64,000 bases of DNA from positions 1 through 64,000 of the forward strand of contig NZ_NFJW01000004.1 of NCBI RefSeq assembly GCF_002160065.1. Direction: 5' to 3'. The notes under the pieces were generated by a model. It did not search any database. It saw nothing but the letters and a program-made list of their open reading frames with translations, and was not told where the DNA came from. Of this stretch, positions 48,122 to 57,323 are shown piece after piece. A program made the position numbers and the translations under genes. Within the stretch, counting starts at the first letter, position 1. Each line of letters opens with the position of its first letter. This stretch comes from Collinsella sp. An2 (GTDB lineage: Bacteria > Actinomycetota > Coriobacteriia > Coriobacteriales > Coriobacteriaceae).

Positions 48122-49387
48122 ATGGCGCAACAGCACGACCTGTTCGATGACATCATCGACATTAGCAAGGGGCTCGAGGGGCTGAAGGACCCCCTGGGAG
48201 GCCTCACCGACGCGTTCTTGGGCAAGACAGACCCCAAGGCACCCGAGTGGAATCCTGCCGACTACAAAGAGCGTCCGCGTGCGAACACGATTCCGTGCTT
48301 GGTGTGCAAATCCGAAAAGAGTTCGTGCAAGAAGTGCGTGGACATCTGCCCGGTCGACGCCATCGAGATCGAAGACGGCGGCATCGACATCCATGACAAC
48401 TGCCGCAAGTGCGGTCTGTGCGTGGCGGCATGCCCCACGGAGGCATTCGTGTCTCCGCGCATCCAGCCCAAGAAGCTCTACGATGCGGTGGCCCGTGCGG
48501 CGGCCTCCCACGAGACTGCCTATGTGACCTGCACGCGCGCGCTGCGCCGCATTCCGCGGGAGAACGAGGTGGTCATTGCCTGCGTGGGCGACGTGACGGC
48601 CGAGACCTGGTTTTCCATTCTGGTCGATTTCCCCAACGTAAGCGTGTATCTGCCGCTGGGCATCTGCGACAAGTGCAAGAACCCCCAGGGCGAGGAGATG
48701 CTTGGCGACGCCATTGCCACCGCCGAGGAATGGACGGGCGTTGGCATGGGGCTCGAGGTCGAGCAAAAGGCGCTTACCTGCAAGAAGCGTCGCGAGTTCG
48801 AGCGCAAGGAGTTCATGGACAACATCATGCGCACGACTGGATTGACCGTGTCGAAGCTCAATCCTGCGACGGCGGCCATCGCCAGTGTGGCACAGCGTCT
48901 TAAGGAGCACTCGAACCAGATCACGCAGCTCGAGCGCACGCTTGCCCGCGCCACAGGCACAACCACTCAGAAGCGTCGGCGCATCCTTACGCAGGGCAGG
49001 CAGCTCATGCTCTCTACCCTGCAGTCCAATCCCGAGCTGGCGAAGAACGTCCAGATCGAGACGCCGGAGTGCGACTTTGCCAAGTGCACCATGTGCGGCG
49101 AGTGCACGCGCGTGTGCCCCACGTTTGCCTGCGACCTGGTGGGTGCCGGACGTTTTGCCCTTGAGCCTGCCTACTGCATTGGCTGTGGGCTGTGTGTCGA
49201 GGTGTGCGAGGAACATGCGCTTACTATGTCGGCTCACGATGCGAGCGACCTTGTCGTGCCCGATCTCGATGCCGAGAAGAAGGCCGCAGAGGCCGCAAAG
49301 GCTCATGAAGAGGCCGAGAAGGCCAAGGCTGCCGCCAAGAAGAAGATCAACGCCGCGCTGGATCGCGTAGAGAAGCTCGCTGACTAG
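48122..49387 (+). CDS. Multi-[4Fe-4S] ferredoxin-domain protein
   Basis: A 421-residue protein with two pairs of ferredoxin-type cysteine clusters: KSSCKKCVDICPVDAIEIED and DNCRKCGLCVAACPTEAF (residues about 60-115), then CDFAKCTMCGECTRVCPTFACDL and YCIGCGLCVEVCEEHAL (about 320-370). Between them is a region with HETAYVTCTRAL and GICDKCKNPQGEEM (further Cys) and a coiled-coil-like helix. The tail (about 385-421) is an Ala/Lys/Glu-rich coil. Likely an electron-transfer protein of anaerobic metabolism; partner unknown. ATG 48122 is weakly supported (GGGGGAGGACGACGCTCT upstream). Stand-alone gene. Confidence 0.7.
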   Translation: MAQQHDLFDDIIDISKGLEGLKDPLGGLTDAFLGKTDPKAPEWNPADYKERPRANTIPCLVCKSEKSSCKKCVDICPVDAIEIEDGGIDIHDNCRKCGLCVAACPTEAFVSPRIQPKKLYDAVARAAASHETAYVTCTRALRRIPRENEVVIACVGDVTAETWFSILVDFPNVSVYLPLGICDKCKNPQGEEMLGDAIATAEEWTGVGMGLEVEQKALTCKKRREFERKEFMDNIMRTTGLTVSKLNPATAAIASVAQRLKEHSNQITQLERTLARATGTTTQKRRRILTQGRQLMLSTLQSNPELAKNVQIETPECDFAKCTMCGECTRVCPTFACDLVGAGRFALEPAYCIGCGLCVEVCEEHALTMSAHDASDLVVPDLDAEKKAAEAAKAHEEAEKAKAAAKKKINAALDRVEKLAD

Positions 49388-49536
49388 TGGGCAGGCGGTC
49401 GGCTGTACGAGGTTGCGGCCGGCCGCCGACCTTGCCTCTTCCTGCCGGTCCGCCGCCGTCACGCGCTCACGACCCGCTGTTTCGCCTACAATACAACGGT
49501 TAGGTATTTCTTACGCTGACCAGAGAGGTGAACCTC

Positions 49537-50613
49537 GTGGCGCTATCTATTGGTATTGTGGGCCTGCCCAACGTGGGCAAGTCGACACTTTTCACCGCAC
49601 TTACGAAGAAAGGCGGCCTTGCCGCCAACTATCCGTTTGCGACGATTGATCCCAACGTGGGCGTTGTCGACGTGCCCGACGACCGCCTGCAGAAGCTCGC
49701 GGATATCGTGCATCCGGGCCGTATCGTTCCGGCGACGGTCGAGTTTGTGGACATCGCCGGTTTGGTGAAAGGCGCTAATGAGGGCGAGGGCCTGGGCAAC
49801 CAGTTTTTGGCAAACATCCGCGAGACCGACGCGATTTGCGAGGTCGTGCGCTACTTCAAAGACCCCAACGTCATGCGTGAGGTGGGGCGTACCGGCGAGT
49901 TCGTCGACCCGGCAGCAGACGCGGACACCATTATGACCGAGCTCATCCTGGCCGACTTGGGCTCGCTTGAAAAGCAGCTTCCCAAACTTGAGAAGGATTC
50001 CAAGCGCGACCACGAGCTGGCGCCTAAGTTCGAGGTGGCAAAGCGTCTCGTGGCATGGCTAAACGAGGGCAACCGAGCGGCCACGATGGAGATGACCGAC
50101 GAAGAGCGTGCCGCCGCAAAGGGTCTCTTCCTGCTTACCATGAAGCCGATTCTCTACGTTGCAAACGTGGACGAGGACATGCTTGGCGAGGAGCTTGAGC
50201 CCATCGATGGCGTGGCGCCGATCGCCATCTGCGCCAAGGTCGAGGCGGAGCTCTCTGAGCTTGATCCCGAAGAGGCTGCGGAGTATCTGGAGACCCTGGG
50301 TCTTGAGCGCCCGGGCCTGGAGGTGCTCGCCCAGGCTGCGTATAAGCTGCTGGGCCTGCAGTCGTTCTTCACTGCCGGCGAGATGGAGGTCAAGGCGTGG
50401 ACGGTGCGCCAGGGTGCGACCGCCCCGCAAGCTGCCGGTGTCATCCACTCCGACTTTGAGCGTGGCTTCATCAAGGCCGAGGTCATCTCCTACGACGACT
50501 ACATCGAGCTCGGCGGCGAGCAGGGTGCCCGTGCCGCCGGCAAGCTGCGCATGGAGGGCAAAGACTACGTCATGGCCGATGGCGACGTGGTCCACTTCCG
50601 GTTCAACGTGTAG
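49537..50613 (+). CDS. ychF: Redox-regulated ATPase/GTPase YchF
   Basis: A 358-residue Obg-related P-loop protein that prefers ATP. G1 GLPNVGKST at residues 8-16, the G4-like NVDEDM replaces NKxD as in YchF proteins, a coiled-coil insert spans about 130-160, and the TGS domain with HSDFERGFIKAEV closes it. GTG at 49537 is preferred because AGAGGTGA is placed correctly for it; GTG at 49528 is an alternative. Implicated in ribosome function and stress. Confidence 0.95.
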   Translation: MALSIGIVGLPNVGKSTLFTALTKKGGLAANYPFATIDPNVGVVDVPDDRLQKLADIVHPGRIVPATVEFVDIAGLVKGANEGEGLGNQFLANIRETDAICEVVRYFKDPNVMREVGRTGEFVDPAADADTIMTELILADLGSLEKQLPKLEKDSKRDHELAPKFEVAKRLVAWLNEGNRAATMEMTDEERAAAKGLFLLTMKPILYVANVDEDMLGEELEPIDGVAPIAICAKVEAELSELDPEEAAEYLETLGLERPGLEVLAQAAYKLLGLQSFFTAGEMEVKAWTVRQGATAPQAAGVIHSDFERGFIKAEVISYDDYIELGGEQGARAAGKLRMEGKDYVMADGDVVHFRFNV

Positions 50614-50628
50614 ACGGCGAGGTACACC

Positions 50629-51009
50629 ATGTTCCGCTATGGTAAAACCAATGGATACCTGGCGATCCTGCTGATCGCGCTCGGTGTGCTGCCGGTGGTG
50701 CTCGCGGCCATTCTTGTTCCGCAGATGGCCGACAGCATTCCGACGCAGTTCGATGCCGCCGGTAACGTCACGCGCTGGGGGAGCCGCTTCGATTTGCTGT
50801 ACGTCCCTGCGCTGTGCTTCCTGCTGAGCGCTGGCACCTGCCTGACCGCGTTTCGACAGGCGCGCCTCTCCGATGACTCGCACGCCATCGCCGCTATGAC
50901 GTTCAAGCGCTATGTGCGCAACGGGCTGGTGACCTCCGTGATCATCAACGTGCTCAACGCGTATATGATGATCTCGGCTATGACGGGGACGGCGTATCTG
51001 CCTTTCTAG
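50629..51009 (+). CDS. Small DUF1648 membrane protein
   Basis: A 126-residue protein with three hydrophobic helices (about 10-30, 58-75, 98-115). Residues 35-52 (IPTQFDAAGNVTRWGSR) match the DUF1648 pattern found at the N-terminus of SdpI-type immunity proteins. The SdpI C-terminal half is absent. It starts 15 bp after ychF with GGCGAGG as SD and may be cotranscribed. Confidence 0.7.
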   Translation: MFRYGKTNGYLAILLIALGVLPVVLAAILVPQMADSIPTQFDAAGNVTRWGSRFDLLYVPALCFLLSAGTCLTAFRQARLSDDSHAIAAMTFKRYVRNGLVTSVIINVLNAYMMISAMTGTAYLPF

Positions 51010-51117
51010 CGGGTGTGCTAGAAGGCGCGCGCTGCTGCCCGCGTTTCGGCGGACAGCCGCTCTCCTTGGTCCTGCGTTGGGCCGGGCAGGTTTATGGGGT
51101 CGCACGGCCCCAGGTGT

Positions 51118-51654
51118 TTACAACGTGAAATGGCGCTGCGCAAGACGCCGGAGTGCCAGCATAAGGCCGCCACGGTCGCGTTCGGGGAACACGGCTGCGG
51201 CGGTCGTTTCGTTTATAGGGCCCGCACCGCGCAGGGCGAGCGTCAGCCCGACTTCAAGAGCAAGGGGAGCGTCGAGCGGGTTGGTGGCGACAAGGCAAGT
51301 AGCATCAAGCCGAGTATGTTGGCGCCGGCAGGCTTGTACCAGGTTTGACGCAGGGTCGTTGCCGACGCCCTGGGCATCGTCGAGGGCGATTACGTCTGTG
51401 CTCTCCAGGGTGGGACGCAGAGCGGCGTCGCTGGAGACGTGGCGGAGCAGGCCGGGCTCGTAGGCTGTTGCGAAAGCGATGTTCGCTCCAGAATCTAAAA
51501 GTGTTTTGAGGTCGCGTACCTCGTGAGCGGAAAGGCGCGGTCCTCCGGCGGCGGGGTCGTCGATATCGAGAACGACCAAGTCGATTTCCTGTGTGGGCAG
51601 GTCGCTGAAAGCCGAGAGCGAGGACGCCGACCGGTGTCCCGAGCGCTGCTTCAT
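51118..51654 (-). CDS. HAD-like protein, function unknown
   Basis: A 178-residue protein. IDLVVLDIDD near residue 24 resembles HAD motif I, and LVATNPLDAPLALEVGLTLALRG near 122 resembles motif IV, but the family is not certain and the motif I nucleophile pair is D-I-D rather than D-x-D-G-T. It may be a degenerate or novel HAD-type regulator. ATG 51654 follows GGTTGGAGGTGAGAG. It diverges from a small XRE regulator across a 20-bp palindrome, so regulation by that protein is likely. Confidence 0.45.
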   Translation of the reverse strand: MKQRSGHRSASSLSAFSDLPTQEIDLVVLDIDDPAAGGPRLSAHEVRDLKTLLDSGANIAFATAYEPGLLRHVSSDAALRPTLESTDVIALDDAQGVGNDPASNLVQACRRQHTRLDATCLVATNPLDAPLALEVGLTLALRGAGPINETTAAAVFPERDRGGLMLALRRLAQRHFTL

Positions 51655-51724
51655 GGGCTCTCACCTCCAACCGCCTGGCCGACACAGGCGGTGAAGTCCC
51701 GGAATGCCTGTGCAGTTTGCATCA

Positions 51725-51744
51725 ACGTAAACTATAGTTTACGT
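51725..51744. promoter_or_regulatory. 20-bp perfect palindrome, XRE operator candidate
   Basis: ACGTAAACTATAGTTTACGT is fully self-complementary and lies between the divergent HAD-like and XRE genes. Its centre TATAGT could itself be a -10 element (51733-51738). Classic layout for autoregulation by a small HTH protein. Confidence 0.7.
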
Positions 51745-51775
51745 CTTGACTGACCCACTTCAGCACACTCGACCT

Positions 51776-51994
51776 ATGAGTGTGCGCCTTCAACAGATCG
51801 TCGGTTGGAATGTGCGCGACTTGCGCGAGCGCCAGGGAATCTCAATGCAGGAGTTTTCCCTGATGGCCGGCGTGAGTCGCCAGTACCTGAGCCATATCGA
51901 GGCAGGGCGCGCAAACCTGACGCTGAAGATTCTGGACGACTTGGCGCAGGCTCTGGATGTGCCGGCGGCTGAGTTGCTTCGCGAATCGGAGTAG
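51776..51994 (+). CDS. XRE family transcriptional regulator
   Basis: A 72-residue protein that is almost entirely one Cro/CI helix-turn-helix (WNVRDLRERQGISMQEFSLM, then VSRQYLSHIEAGRANLTLK). ATG at 51776 has no SD; a TTG at 51746, eight bases after the TATAGT box, would give a leaderless, 10-residue longer form. It probably represses itself and the divergent gene through the palindrome 51725-51744. Confidence 0.82.
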   Translation: MSVRLQQIVGWNVRDLRERQGISMQEFSLMAGVSRQYLSHIEAGRANLTLKILDDLAQALDVPAAELLRESE

Positions 51995-52018
51995 GCGGCA
52001 CAGGCCGCAGGGGGCCTT

Positions 52019-53059
52019 CTAGACCGTGCGGTCGTGGTTGACGGGCCGATAGAACAGTAGGCGAATCTCCTCGGGATCGGTGGTCTGGCCGAGCGCCCAC
52101 ATGGTCTTGGCGACAATGGCCTCGGTCGTCATGTCATCTCCACGCAGGATGCCGGGATGCTCGGCATAACTGCGGCCGACTTCGTAGACGCCTAGGTCAA
52201 GCCCCTCTTCAGGCACCTGCGTGGTCATAACGACGGTGCGTCCGGATTCCACCCAGCTAAAGATTGCCTCTTTATAGGACGGCCCGGCGACTCCATAGTC
52301 GGGAATGCCGCCCAGGCCGAAGGTCTCCAGCACGACGGCGTCGTAGCCCTCGCGTAGCAGCTCCAGGATGTGCGGGTCGAGACCCGGCGTAAGTTTAAGA
52401 ACGGCTACGCGATCGTTGATGGACCGATAGGACCTCAGCTTGGTGGGCGTGGAGGACGTCGGGCGCAGGAAGGCGGCACCCTGACGCAGGAAGCCTTCGT
52501 CGCCGCTGCGAACGATGCGATCGTTGCGAATGTAGGCGAGCGGCGGGAAGTTGACGCTGCTGAAGGCGTTTGCGCTCATGGTGCGCTGCTTGCGCGCGCG
52601 GGTTCCCGCAATGACGATGCCGCCGAACACGATACGGACGTCGTGGGAATGGTCATCTACGGCATAGAGCAAGCTTTGGTACAGGTTGAGCTTTGCGTCG
52701 GTGAACGAGCTGACCATGGGGCGCTGGGAGCCGGTGAGTACGATGGGCTTGGGGCTCTGCTGAATGAGGTAGGAGAGCGCAGCTGCGGTGTAGGCCATGG
52801 TGTCGGTGCCGTGCAGGATGAGAAATCCATCGTGGTCGGCATAGTTTTCGACAATGACGTCGCAGATGCGCAGCCAGTCGCAGGGACGCATGTTGGTGCT
52901 GTCGATGTTCATGGGCTGCACGACGTCGAGGTTGCACAGGCCCTGGATCTCGGGCACGCAGGACGCAAGCTCCTCGCCGGTGAGCGCGGGGGAAAGGCCG
53001 TTGCCGGCTTCCGCGGAAGCGATGGTGCCGCCGGTGGCGATGAGCAGGATGTTTTTCAT
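52019..53059 (-). CDS. ansA: Type I L-asparaginase (cytoplasmic)
   Basis: A 346-residue asparaginase hydrolysing asparagine to aspartate and ammonia. First catalytic threonine Thr12 in IATGGTIAS, second in LHGTDTMAYTA with Thr and Asp; lysine in TGSQRPM region follows. There is no signal peptide, so it is cytoplasmic, as in type I enzymes. ATG 53059 has AACAAGGACGGCCC upstream, a weak SD. Convergent with the XRE gene, 24 bp apart. Gene symbol by family. Confidence 0.88.
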   Translation of the reverse strand: MKNILLIATGGTIASAEAGNGLSPALTGEELASCVPEIQGLCNLDVVQPMNIDSTNMRPCDWLRICDVIVENYADHDGFLILHGTDTMAYTAAALSYLIQQSPKPIVLTGSQRPMVSSFTDAKLNLYQSLLYAVDDHSHDVRIVFGGIVIAGTRARKQRTMSANAFSSVNFPPLAYIRNDRIVRSGDEGFLRQGAAFLRPTSSTPTKLRSYRSINDRVAVLKLTPGLDPHILELLREGYDAVVLETFGLGGIPDYGVAGPSYKEAIFSWVESGRTVVMTTQVPEEGLDLGVYEVGRSYAEHPGILRGDDMTTEAIVAKTMWALGQTTDPEEIRLLFYRPVNHDRTV

Positions 53060-53382
53060 GGGCCGTCCTTGTTGCGCGATGTTAATGAATGACTTCTATT
53101 GTAGGCGAGAGGGGGCGATTTCGGTTGCTTCGGGGTGTTTGTAGGGTAGTTGGAACGGGGTGGGTGTCTGGCTGGGGTTGAAGCGGGGCGGGTGCGATGC
53201 TTGGTTGCGGTTGGGGCCGGCGGGAATGGGGGAGCTGCGGCGCCTGGTAGCGATTGGGATCGGCGGGAAGATGGGCAGGGCTGGAACTCTCGTGCATTGG
53301 ACGAAAAGGGCGCGTGGGCCGGTGCCTGCGTGTATGATAGGTTCGACAGCACTCGCGCGCTCGCGCAAAGGGGAGGAGACTC
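53060..53382. other. G-rich spacer between ansA and guaA
   Basis: The 323 bp have several imperfect G-rich repeats (GGCGGGAA at 53219 and 53262, GGGGTTGAAGCGGGG). TATGAT at 53333 is a possible guaA -10 without a clear -35. I see no gene and no purine riboswitch. Confidence 0.4.
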
Positions 53383-54984
53383 ATGTCGCAGAACGCTTCC
53401 AACAGCAAGGTCCTGGTACTCGACTTCGGCGCTCAATACGGGCAACTCATCGCTCGTCGCGTGCGCGACCTGCACGTATATTCCGAAATCGTGCCATGTG
53501 ACATCACTGCCGACGAGGTTCGCGCCATGAATCCCTCGGCGCTTATTCTTTCTGGCGGTCCTGCAAGTGTGTATGCAGAGGATGCGCCGTCCATTGATCC
53601 GGCCATCTTCGATCTGGGCCTGCCGGTCCTTGGTTTTTGTTACGGACATCAGATCATGGCGGTAACGCTTGGCGGCCAGGTAGACCACTCCGAGGTGGGC
53701 GAGTATGGCCCGGCGACGCTTGCCTGCGACAACAGCTCGGCGCTCTTCAAGGGCACCCCGCTTGAGCAGACGGTGTGGATGAGCCATCGTGACTCCGTCG
53801 ATCGCGTGCCCGAGGGCTTCGTGGTGACCGCCCGGACCGAGGTGTGCCCGGTGGCTGCCATGGAGTGTCCCGAGCGCAAGCTGTTCTCGACGCAGTTTCA
53901 TCCGGAGGTTCGTCACACGGAGTACGGTCAGCAAATTCTGAAGAACTTCCTGTTCGACATCTGTGGCCTCGAGGCGACGTGGACCATGGACAACCTGGTC
54001 GAGACCATGACCGCGCAGATTCGCGAGCAGGTGGGCGACGACCGCGTTATCCTGGCCCTCTCGGGTGGTGTGGACTCCTCTGTGGTGGCCGCGCTGGGCG
54101 CTCGTGCCATCGGCCGCCAGATGACCTGCGTGTTCATCAACCACGGTCTGCTGCGCAAGGGTGAGCCCGAGCAGGTGGAGGAGGTCTTCACCAAGCAGTT
54201 CGATGTCGATTTCATTCACGTGCACGCCGAGGACCGCTATGCCGAGCTTCTGGCTGGCGTGACCGATCCCGAGCAGAAGCGTCGCATTATTGGCACGCAG
54301 TTCTGGAAGGAGTTCTTCGCGGTCGCACAGCAGCTCGAAGAGGACGGTCGCCCGGTGAAGTACCTCGCTCAGGGCACCATCTACCCCGATATCATCGAGA
54401 GCGGTGCGCGCAAGACGGGCGGCAAGGCGAGCACGATCAAGAGCCATCACAACCTGATTCCCTTCCCCGAGGGCGTGCATTTTGATCTGATTGAGCCGCT
54501 CGACCACTTCTTCAAGGACGAGGTGCGCGAGCTTGGTCTGGCGTTGGGGTTGCCCGAGCACATCGTGTACCGCCAGCCGTTCCCGGGCCCGGGCCTGGCG
54601 ATTCGCATCATCGGCGCGGTCGATCCCGAGAAGCTCGAGATCCTGAAGAACGCCGACGCGATTGTGCGTGAGGAGCTTGATGCGTACAACGCACGCCTCT
54701 TTGAGGAGACGGGCGAGCGCAACAGCGAGCACAGCTGCTGGCAGTACTTCGCTGTGCTGCCTGACATCAAGAGCGTGGGCGTGATGGGCGATGAGCGCAC
54801 GTATCAGCGTCCCGTGATCCTGCGCGCCGTGGAGTCGAGCGATGCCATGACCGCGGATTGGGCCAAGCTGCCCTACGATGTGTTGTCCAAGATCTCGAGC
54901 CGCATCGTGGCCGAGGTGCCGGGTGTCAACCGGGTTGCGTACGATATCACGAGCAAGCCCCCTGCGACGATCGAGTGGGAATAA
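53383..54984 (+). CDS. guaA: GMP synthase (glutamine-hydrolysing)
   Basis: A 533-residue enzyme converting XMP to GMP. N-terminal glutaminase with LGFCYGHQ (nucleophile Cys86) and the His/Glu pair in STQFHPEV; ATP pyrophosphatase P-loop LALSGGVDSSVV near 223; C-terminal dimerisation domain with RPVILRAVESSDAMTADWA and the closing PPATIEWE. SD GGGGAGGAGACTC. Confidence 0.97.
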   Translation: MSQNASNSKVLVLDFGAQYGQLIARRVRDLHVYSEIVPCDITADEVRAMNPSALILSGGPASVYAEDAPSIDPAIFDLGLPVLGFCYGHQIMAVTLGGQVDHSEVGEYGPATLACDNSSALFKGTPLEQTVWMSHRDSVDRVPEGFVVTARTEVCPVAAMECPERKLFSTQFHPEVRHTEYGQQILKNFLFDICGLEATWTMDNLVETMTAQIREQVGDDRVILALSGGVDSSVVAALGARAIGRQMTCVFINHGLLRKGEPEQVEEVFTKQFDVDFIHVHAEDRYAELLAGVTDPEQKRRIIGTQFWKEFFAVAQQLEEDGRPVKYLAQGTIYPDIIESGARKTGGKASTIKSHHNLIPFPEGVHFDLIEPLDHFFKDEVRELGLALGLPEHIVYRQPFPGPGLAIRIIGAVDPEKLEILKNADAIVREELDAYNARLFEETGERNSEHSCWQYFAVLPDIKSVGVMGDERTYQRPVILRAVESSDAMTADWAKLPYDVLSKISSRIVAEVPGVNRVAYDITSKPPATIEWE

Positions 54985-55017
54985 ATTTCGCCTGATTTTC
55001 TCCAAAACTGGCTCTGT

Positions 55018-55059
55018 TACGGCCTTATTTTCGCCATCTTGTGCGAAAATAAGGCCGTA
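55018..55059 (+). repeat. 42-nt perfect hairpin before the AAA ATPase
   Basis: TACGGCCTTATTTTCGC and its exact complement form a 17-bp stem with an 8-nt loop, between guaA and the ATPase, ending 23 bp before the ATPase start. Without a downstream T-run it is a poor terminator. Two other 42-nt hairpins lie beside relics of the same gene family. Confidence 0.8.
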
Positions 55060-55082
55060 TCCATTTTAGGGGAGGAGCTTGC

Positions 55083-56384
55083 ATGGAACGATTCCTTATG
55101 GATGAGCTTGTTGCCTGGAAGGACAGGCCCCGCCGCAAGCCGCTCATCCTCAACGGTGCGCGCCAGGTGGGCAAGACGTGGCTGCTCAAGGAGTTCGGCA
55201 GGACGCAGTTCGAGAACGTCGCGTACGTGAATCTCGACGACAACCCAAGGATGCGCGAGCAGTTCGAGCTGGGCTACGACATCCCGCGCATCGTCTCGGC
55301 CATCCAGTTCGAGACGGGGGAGGTCGTGTCCGAGGGCGGCACCCTCATCGTCCTCGACGAGATCCAGGCGTGCCCGAAGGCGCTCACCTCCCTCAAGTAC
55401 TTCTGCGAGGACGCGCCCGGGTACGTGGTGGCTGCGGCCGGCTCGCTTCTGGGCATCACCGTGCACGAGGGAAGCGGGTACCCCGTGGGGAAGGTGAACA
55501 CGCTTGACCTCCATCCCCTCAGCTTCCGGGAGTTCCTCGCCGCGACGGGGAACCGGACGCTCTGCGACCTTGTCGACACGGGAGACACGAGCCTCATCAA
55601 CGGCTTCTCAAGCAAGCTCGTTCCGCTCCTCCGCCAGTACTACTACGTCGGGGGCATGCCTGAGGCGGTGAGCGCCTTTCTTGAGCGAGGTCTCTTGGAG
55701 GATGCGCGTGAGGTGCAGCTTGAGGTCCTGCGCGGCTACGAGCGCGACATCTCGAAGCACCTAAGCAGAACCGAGACCGAGTACGCGCTCGCCGCGTGGC
55801 GGTCGATCCCGTCCCATCTCGGGAGGGAGAACAAGAAGTTCGTGTTCAGCCACATTGCTTCGGGTGCGCGGGCACGGAACTACCAGGCGGGCATCACGTG
55901 GCTCACGCAGGCCGGCATCACGACTCTCGTCCGCAGGATCTCGAAGCCTGGCATCCCTTTGGCCCCCTATGCTGACGATACGGCCTTCAAGCTCTTCCTT
56001 GTGGACGTCGGCCTGTTGGGCGCGATGGCGGGGCTCGACAAGGAGACGGTCGTCGGGGGTAGCGAGATCTTCGAGGAGTTCAAGGGCTCCCTCACCGAGC
56101 AGTACGTCTGCCAGCAGCTCGTTTCCGACTGCGGGCTCACGCCGTACTACTGGTCGGCCGAGAACTCTTCAGGAGAGATCGACTTCCTGGCGCAGGGGCC
56201 GAATAGCGTCTACGCCATCGAGGTGAAGGCGGAGGAGAACCTGCGCGCCAAGAGCCTCCGGGCGTTCAAGGGCGCCCACCCGGAGATCAAGTCCGTTCGC
56301 TTCAGCCTGTCGGGCTACCGCGAGCAGGACTGGATGAGGAACGTCCCGCTGCACGCGATGTCAAACATGGGGTTGTGGGGATAG
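55083..56384 (+). CDS. AAA/DUF4143 family ATPase
   Basis: A 433-residue protein of the large AAA_14 + DUF4143 family. Walker A GARQVGKT at residues 25-32, Walker B TLIVLDEIQACP near 90, sensor AAAGSLLGI near 119, a central helical domain (REFLAATGNRTL), and the C-terminal DUF4143 part whose EIDFLAQ...YAIEVKAEE near 365-385 looks like a PD-(D/E)xK nuclease site. These genes are often present in many divergent copies in gut bacteria; function unknown, possibly defence or selfish elements. SD GGGGAGGAGCTTGC. A 42-nt hairpin lies in the leader. Confidence 0.82.
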   Translation: MERFLMDELVAWKDRPRRKPLILNGARQVGKTWLLKEFGRTQFENVAYVNLDDNPRMREQFELGYDIPRIVSAIQFETGEVVSEGGTLIVLDEIQACPKALTSLKYFCEDAPGYVVAAAGSLLGITVHEGSGYPVGKVNTLDLHPLSFREFLAATGNRTLCDLVDTGDTSLINGFSSKLVPLLRQYYYVGGMPEAVSAFLERGLLEDAREVQLEVLRGYERDISKHLSRTETEYALAAWRSIPSHLGRENKKFVFSHIASGARARNYQAGITWLTQAGITTLVRRISKPGIPLAPYADDTAFKLFLVDVGLLGAMAGLDKETVVGGSEIFEEFKGSLTEQYVCQQLVSDCGLTPYYWSAENSSGEIDFLAQGPNSVYAIEVKAEENLRAKSLRAFKGAHPEIKSVRFSLSGYREQDWMRNVPLHAMSNMGLWG

Positions 56385-56529
56385 GCCGAGCAATGTGATG
56401 GTCTGCGTGACTGTTTACGGGGAGGCGGCAATGGTCGTAGGGCCGGAGATGGGGCATGCAGTGATTTGAGCGGGACGTGTTTAGCGTGACAGCATTTTGA
56501 GCCGGGCGTCTCTGTGGCACAAGACACTT

Positions 56530-56571
56530 CTATTGAGAAGAAATGCCGCATACGGCAAAACTGCTCAATAG
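56530..56571 (+). repeat. 42-nt hairpin beside an AAA ATPase relic
   Basis: CTATTGAG ... CTCAATAG arms with an inner TGCCG / CGGCA stem. Nearly the same sequence recurs at 61784-61825, again directly before a relic of the same ATPase family. Confidence 0.75.
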
Positions 56572-56574
56572 AAC

Positions 56575-56882
56575 CGACTTGGAAACCAAGATGAGGTACG
56601 CGTGGAAATCGGGCATGACCAATACCTCAACAGACTCAACGGGCTTCTGCGCATGAGAAACGTCGACGTGTGCGTGACGGGGGCAACTCGAAGCTCCTCT
56701 CGCATGACGTCATGACGAAGTTCCGGGGCCGCGGGGACGAGGTTCGAATACGGCCGTTGTCCTTCTCCGAGTTCATGCAAGGCTCCGGCGGCGACCGCTA
56801 CCAGGGCTGGGCCGAGTACGCGGTGCGCGGAGGCATGCCGCTCGCTCGCGTGGCCCCGTATCAAAAGGGCATCACGATATAG
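56575..56882 (+). pseudogene. Relic of an AAA/DUF4143 ATPase
   Basis: The first readable part is EVRVEIGHDQYLNRLNGLL-RMRNVDVCVTG, then a frameshift near 56688, then GNSKLLSHDVMTKFRGRGDEVRIRPLSFSEFM and WAEYAVRGGMPLA, the middle of a typical family member. The N-terminal ATP loop and the C-terminal half are missing. It is not expressed as a working protein. The short gaps on either side (56385-56529 and 56883-56954) hold nothing else. Confidence 0.8.
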
Positions 56883-56954
56883 AGACACCCCCGTGTCCTC
56901 CTACGTGAGGGGCAGGCGCACCACAAAGACGCTGCCCGGCAAAAGGCGGTGCCG

Positions 56955-57323
56955 TCACTCGACGATTTCGTATCCCGCGCGCCCGAGAATGTCCAGAGCC
57001 TTCTGGTAGCTCTCCTTTTTCATCAAAACGTAGTCGGTGTTATAGGTCGAGATGGCAAAAATCGAGATGCCGTTCTCTGCCAGGATCTCCGCGATGCCGG
57101 TCAGTATCCCGATGAGCGAGAAGTCCAGCACCCCCTGGATGCGGAAGCCCTTCCACCCGTCGTCGCGCTCAACAACGTTCGACGGGACATCGCTGGTGGC
57201 GCATACCAGGGAGTTCTCTTCATCCGTCTTGCCGATGAAGCTGTACTCTGCGCTCAGATCTACCAGCGAGTAGTCCTCCACCTTGCATACGGAGAACTCC
57301 CGATCGAGCTCCTTCGGCTTCAT
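56955..57323 (-). CDS. ACT domain-containing protein
   Basis: A 122-residue protein with an ACT_7/CASTOR-like domain. The second half, DFSLIGILTGIAEILAENGISIFAIS-type helix and strand followed by YNTDYVLMKKESYQKALDIL, is the standard ACT pattern; the first half (FSVCKVEDYSLVDLSAEYSFIG) is the partner module. Such proteins bind amino acids. ATG 57323 has AGGAGGGGC upstream. Next to an EamA exporter on the same strand, which may fit amino acid homeostasis. Confidence 0.78.
   Translation of the reverse strand: MKPKELDREFSVCKVEDYSLVDLSAEYSFIGKTDEENSLVCATSDVPSNVVERDDGWKGFRIQGVLDFSLIGILTGIAEILAENGISIFAISTYNTDYVLMKKESYQKALDILGRAGYEIVE

Noticed and set aside
53100-53330. Guanine/purine riboswitch or G-quadruplex before guaA
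   Set aside because: The G-rich repeats lack the conserved purine aptamer pattern, and G runs are too short and irregular for a convincing quadruplex.
55018-55059. Simple terminator of guaA
   Set aside because: The stem is AT-rich inside and not followed by a T-run; similar-sized hairpins beside related ATPase genes suggest another role, though some termination is possible.
56903-56954. Extra coding region before the ACT gene stop
   Set aside because: No start, SD or recognisable product; short spacer only.
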